Source: Rehmannia glutinosa
Lineage: Eukaryota > Streptophyta > Magnoliopsida > Lamiales > Orobanchaceae
Assembly: GCA_016081115.2 (NCBI GenBank)
Contig: CM071931.1
Location: 17,522,317-17,586,316, forward strand
Length of the DNA stretch: 64,000 nt
Direction: 5' to 3'
Positions 59,209 through 64,000 of the stretch are shown here, piece by piece. The position numbers and the translations under genes were made by a program. The notes under the pieces were generated by a model, which had not been told where the DNA came from, searched no databases, and saw nothing but the letters and a program-made list of their open reading frames with translations. How positions within the stretch are numbered: position 1 is the first letter of the stretch; each line of letters opens with the position of its first letter.

Positions 59209-60782
59209 TGTTAGGAAATTTATTGTTTAGATTTTGATGAATGCCATGTAAAACTTAGAATAGGAAGTTGGCACCCCAATTCTTGTTGTAAAATGCATTG
59301 TAAAAATTAGAGTGACCAAGTCGAGTTAAGTCATTCTGACCTACGACCTAACATACAAGAAGACAATCAAAGACTAGAGGAAGACTCCACCGCGAGACAA
59401 AATTTGAGTATGGCAAAGAAGAGTAGATGGGAACTATATCTGAAGAAGCGGTGAGATGCGGTGAGTGGAGTATCAATCAAGTCAACTCAAGAAAAGCTAA
59501 GTCTCAAGTTGAAGTGAGAAAGAGTCATCCATGATTGGAAGTCGACTCTAAGTCACCTGGGAAAGCAAGGAAATGCGGTCAAGCCGAGATAATCAGAAAA
59601 GATCCGTTGCACGTAAATCAAGAGAATTACTTAAACAAGTAATATCTCCATACCACCTTTCTCGAGTGCTCGATCCTAGAAGCGTGCAAAAGGAATGAAC
59701 CAATGGGAAGCACTACACCCCGTCGAACTCGAAAAGGTGAAAGAACAATTCATACGAGGAAATGGCAATTCCAAGGATCGCAACAAGACAAGCCAACGAT
59801 CGCAAGTGAATTTCAAAAATAAGCCTATCTCTTCAACGGAAAATTTTTGAAAGATCACTATAAAAGGTTGAGGAGTTTAAATTGAGAATGAGAGACACAA
59901 GGACACAAGAGATAGATCTGAATAAAAAACGTTCAAGCAATTATTAGAAAATGCGAAATATTCTCAATCCTCAAGCTGCACTACGAAGGACATCAATCCA
60001 ACACTCATCCGTGAAGGAAAGATAACTTCAATCGGTTGAAGAGGAAAATATCGAAAATCAAGGGGTCTACATTCCACGAAGGATTGTAGGAAGGTTCAAG
60101 GTTGAACCAAGTCTTAAGCTTTTGGAGGGCTTCGTGATCAAATCCAAAGAGCTTGAGCAAGTGAGTACATGTAGTAGCAAAGCGCAAATGCCTGTGAAGA
60201 AGCTAAGTCGTGCGAGAAGCCACCGAGTGATCAAGGCGTCTCGGACCGAGTCCCAAAGGATCAAGTCACCGTTGTGTGATCAAGACTTGTATCCGGGTAT
60301 TACCACTTTGTATCTTCGATCATTACCTAGTGGATTCCTCCAGGAGTTGGAGAAGAGAGGAGTAGAAGAATTACCCCATCTTCGAACCTCTATAAAAATT
60401 TCATTGTGTCATTTACATTTCAACACTTTAATTCCTGCATTTTTAACTCGCTTATATCTCACGATAAATTTGCTATCCACTTGATAATTTATAAGTACTA
60501 AACCAAGCACTAAATTCTTGCTTAATCAAACTTAAGGGTGTTAAGTCTTCCAATAAAACAAAACCACAAAGTTAATTTAGAGTCAACAATGAGTTATTCC
60601 ATCAACAACTCGGTTGAGTCCGTTGAGAGACTAACTCTACTGACTGACTAAATTGACCGTCCATCAAGGACACAGCTGTGTAGCATCAACTCTGTATATT
60701 TAAAAGGACTAAATCGAAAATTTGGTAAGGTTTATTCAACCCCCCCTTCTAAACCTTACACCTACACCCCTTGGGACCTACA
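59209..60782 (+). repeat. 5' LTR of a SIRE-like copia element (element 4)
   Basis: A 1,574-bp region from TGTTAGGAAATTTATTG to GGGACCTACA, ending two bases before a primer-binding site. The other LTR is outside the window. Frames inside it (for example 60,122-60,484) are not genes. Confidence 0.75.
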
Positions 60783-60784
60783 AG

Positions 60785-60798
60785 TGGTATCAGAGCGG
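60785..60798 (+). other. Primer-binding site of copia element 4
   Basis: TGGTATCAGAGCGG matches the initiator-Met tRNA 3' end and follows the LTR end by two bases. Confidence 0.85.
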
Positions 60799-60909
60799 TT
60801 GGTTCATTGAACCCTCCGCACTGGTTACTGAACTAGATCTCCAAACTTTTCAAAGTCTACTTTAGTACTTAAACTTTCAAAACTCTTTTTATCATTAAAA
60901 ATTATTATC

Positions 60910-63190
60910 ATGGAAGCAAATTTGACACGCATCCCTATGTTCACAATTGAAGAATTTGATGATTGGAAAATTCGTATGCGAGGCTCATCTATCAAAGATT
61001 ACATGATGAGATGTGGATAGTAATAGAAGATGGGCCATCGCAAATCTTAAAGGTGAACACAATCGTAAGAAGAGAGCCGGTGAAGGAGAAGAGGATGTTG
61101 CTCCCATCTACGGTCATGGTTGAAAAACCAAGAACGAGTGGACAAATGATGACAGAAAAGATACAACCTGGACAATGTAGCCAAGGACATCCTTTACAAA
61201 ACCTTGACAAAGCTATGTTCAATAAAGTCAAATCTTGCAAAACGGCTAAAGAAATGGGGACAAGCTAACATTAATTTGTGAAGGCTCGTGAGCAAATCAA
61301 AGAAAACAAATTATCGTGAGTCGTACGAAATTTGAGAACTTCAAAATGATCTCGGGAGAGAACCTGGATCAACCGGATGCTCGGTTCACATAAATCACAA
61401 ATGAGTATGCATCGCACGGAAAGGAATATACACATGAAGGAAATGTGTATGAAGATCCTAAAAAGTCTTCCACCTGAATGGGAAATGAAGGTCATGGCAC
61501 CGAGACACTCCGTGGACCTATCAAAGACATCCAATCATGAATTATTCTCGGACCTCAAAGCCTACGAGTTTGAGTGAGAAGAAAAGACCCGAGGAAGAGA
61601 CAATTTGTACCCAAAAAACAACGCTCTAATTGTTAAAGATGGGAAGAGAGCCGAGGTCAAAGAAGTCATTGATCCGGAAGAAATAGCCCCGATGGTTAAG
61701 AGGTTCAACAAGTTCTTCAATAAGAACTACAAGAGAGGAAATGGTGAATCTTCCGAGAAGACACTCGGCTCCCTCCAAATCAAGGAAGATAGGCCAACTA
61801 AGAGAGCGAGATCATCAAAAAGTTGAGTATCAAAGGGTGACAATCCAAGAATGGAAAGAGTCGATCAAAAGGCAATATCTATGTTGGAACCGTAGACAAC
61901 CAGGTCACTATGCCATTGATTGCCCATATCCTCGTAGTCAACAAATACAGGAATGAAGAAGAAAGAAAGGTCTTGAGAGAAAGAAGACAAGAAAAGAAAA
62001 AGGCAATGATGGCTGCGAGATCACCGAGACAACTAAGTCAAGAGAGACAATGATTGAGAGAGCAATGAAGCCGACTACTCAAGTGACTCAAGAAGAAGCC
62101 CCGATCCGCTTGATGGCCAAAGAACAAGATCAACTCGACCAAGAAGATGAGGTACACTCTAACTCATCAAACTCGGACTCGATGATAGTGACCGTGACAC
62201 ACACACTTCATCACCCACTCGATCTTTATGATTCATTAAGCAAAATGATGAAAGATTTTGAACACATTAAATCCTCACACACACTATTGAATGAGGAAAA
62301 CAAATTTACTCAAGAGTCAAAACTCAAAGCCGACTAAGGAGCCGAGTACTCTAAGTCAAATAGTGATGATGAGAATGAAAGTTTAAAGGTCCAAATGCTA
62401 AATTAATAGCGAAATTGCATTATAGAGAAGAGGGAGAATGACCTCAAAAATGTTATTGCCTCATTCACTAAGGCATCTAAATCATTGGATGATCTTATTA
62501 TGAGTCAAAGAGAATGTGGAGACAAGACAGGCTTAGGATTTAATTCCTCTGTGCCATGTCAAACCTCAAAAGTAATTTTGGAAAAAGGATCTTCAAGTCA
62601 TGATGAGTCTGAAAAATCCAAAACTCTAAATGTTGCACACACATTCACTCCAAAACACAATAACAAGCAAACTGGCATTGGTTATAAAGGAAAAGGGAAA
62701 ACAACCAGTTGAGTGCGCTTTGAAAGGACATTCAACCGAGTTCCTCAAAACTCCAAACAAAAATACTCTGTAAAGAAGAAGAAGCGAGCTACCAAAACCC
62801 CAGAAAATCTATAAAAGAAATACATATGATGGGAATGGTAGAAAATATCCAAGCCAAGTGATTGGAATAATGTGAACTATCAAAGATAGACTTATGGAAT
62901 ATAAGCCCAAATGGCAAAGGCCTAGAACTCAAAAAAGGCCATTCCAAAAGTACAAGAGCTTTCATCAAAGACACATATGCACCTAGGCACTACACTCAAA
63001 GACACCACAATTACCCAAGGAAGGCAATTGCTAAAACACATATGCAGGCATACACAAAAGAGACAACATGAACCTAAAATCCCCAAGCAATTTGCCAGGA
63101 TTAATTATGATTATGGCACGATAGATGGCAACCCCTTAGAGTCAAATCATTTGGCTATAGGTTGGTTGGATCATATTACAATTCTAATCC
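60910..63190 (+). pseudogene. SIRE-like gag
   Basis: It starts MEANLTRIPMFTIEEFDDWK at 60,910 and soon breaks. Recognisable capsid parts in changing frames include YQRLHDEMWIVIEDGP (near 61,000), LKSLPPEWEMKVMAPR (61,377-61,577 frame) and DLSKTSNHELFSDLKAYEFE. The zinc knuckle near 61,880 reads CWNRRQPGHYAIDC: the second Cys of the expected CxxC is Arg. A charged, serine-rich spacer follows to about 62,700. Several stops and frame changes make it inactive. Confidence 0.75.
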
Positions 63191-63234
63191 CTCGGACCTG
63201 ACAAGTATGGGTACCTAAAACTTAATTTCCTTGA

Positions 63235-64000
63235 TTGCGGGTTCAAGGAACAATGTGAGTGCCAAGGAACCTGGTACATGGATAGTGGTCATTCCGGACA
63301 TATGACAGAAATAAGAAAAATCTGTCAAAATTCAAGGAAGTTAAAGGAGCAAAAGTCATATTTGGAGGAAATGAAGCTCCTGGTGAAATAAGAGGCATTG
63401 GATCCATCAAGAGGAATGGATTAGAAATCACGGATGTTGCATATGTTGAAGGACTCAACTTCAACTTATCGAGCATCACAACTCGTGACAAGGGTTACAA
63501 TGTTGGATTCAACATGGGTGTATGCCAAATCAAGGATATTGAATCAAATGAAGTTGTATCTTTGCAAGGATGTAGACAGAAGAATATGTATGTCGTGGAT
63601 TGGTCAACCGCAACACCCAAAGACTGCTCTACTAGCAAAAAGAGCACAAAATCAAGTTGGTGGGCACAAAAAAAAGCGAGTCACCTAAATTTCAAAACGA
63701 TTAACAAGCTTGCAAGAAGTAATCTTGTGAAAGGACTTCCGGACTCGATATACAAGAAGGAAAGTATATGTGATGCATGTCGAAGGGTAAACAAATCAAA
63801 TCTTCATTCAAAGAAAAGACATGTTCATCTTCAACAAGAATATTGCATCTGCTACATATGGATCTATTTGGCCCAAAGGAACCCAACATAAGTGGAAAGA
63901 AATACACCTTGGTGGTAGTAGATGACTACTCAAGATATACATGGACAATATTCATGTGCGAAGAAAGAAACTCTACAAAAACTACCACAGCTGATGAAGA
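63235..64000 (+). pseudogene. SIRE-like protease, GAG-pre-integrase and start of integrase
   Basis: Protease active site WYMDSGHSGHMTE lies near 63,275, then GAKVIFGGNEAPGEIRGIGS and EGLNFNLSSITT (one frame from about 63,340 to 63,510). The 63,514-63,891 frame has the GAG-pre-integrase ASHLNFKTINKLARSN and the zinc-site ESICDACRRVNKSN. Integrase core begins YTLVVVDDYSRYTWTIFMCE near 63,903 and leaves the window. Frame changes near 63,320 and 63,860 break it. Confidence 0.8.

Larger units (their letters stand above)
59209..64000 (+). mobile_element. Copia element 4 (SIRE/Maximus-like), 5' part, cut by the window edge
   Basis: LTR, primer-binding site, a gag of the SIRE type with long spacer, protease, GAG-pre-integrase and the first part of integrase lie in order on the plus strand. 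Gag size and the protease and integrase motifs suggest the SIRE lineage; no envelope-like region can be assessed because the element runs out of the window. Confidence 0.8.

Noticed and set aside
60122..60484. 120-codon open frame in the LTR of copia element 4
   Set aside because: It is inside the LTR, has no domain and no support as a gene.

Overview
The window is AT-rich plant nuclear DNA, most likely from a eudicot. Ty1/copia, Ty3/gypsy, Helitron, CACTA, hAT and Mutator-like sequences lie side by side. Primer-binding sites are copies of the plant initiator-Met tRNA 3' end, and the only two host-type genes are an F-box gene and a NAC-like gene. No prokaryotic operons, rRNA genes or CRISPR arrays were seen. 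The region reads as repeat-rich, probably heterochromatic DNA with a small genic island at about 54.8-58.5 kb.

Layout. 1-10,664: a minus-strand copia element with 2.19-kb LTRs, arranged as LTR-internal-LTR-internal, so a second tandem copy runs off the left edge. It sits in a small foldback MITE (10,665-10,733). About 11.6-17.8 kb: a decayed Helitron with Pif1-helicase remains, a canonical hairpin/CTAG 3' end and a captured B3-domain fragment. 20,857-43,265: one Ty3/gypsy insertion 22.4 kb long with matching AATTT target duplications. Its gag-RT part is gone and the interior is filled with nested material. That material comprises a 5' copia fragment (23.9-26.0 kb), a MITE, an LTR relic, an hAT element, a 9-bp-TSD MITE, pieces of a host gene (probably calcineurin-like phosphoesterase), a second copia inserted exactly at one of those exons (33,553-37,630), and CACTA-type subterminal repeats. 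Gypsy integrase and the 3' LTR close it. 43.27-44.37 kb: the pre-insertion site, a tandem repeat of about 668 bp that the gypsy split.

44.4-51.5 kb: a decayed CACTA (En/Spm) transposon with both genes (TNP2-type transposase with DUF4218/DUF4216, and a PF03004-type second gene), a right end with subterminal repeats, and no visible left end. 52.1-54.7 kb: an hAT non-autonomous element, a 400-bp-scale tandem repeat with long TA runs, and a possible SINE. 54.9-58.5 kb: an F-box/FBA gene (+) and a NAC-like gene (-), each carrying one apparent single-base frameshift in an A run. 58.87-59.15 kb: another MITE. 59,209-64,000: the 5' half of a SIRE-like copia element (+), cut by the window edge.

Almost every transposon reading frame is broken. 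The main biological interest is the nesting order, the captured gene fragments, and the conflict between near-identical LTRs and broken coding frames. I did not find a convincing new enzymatic or defence system.
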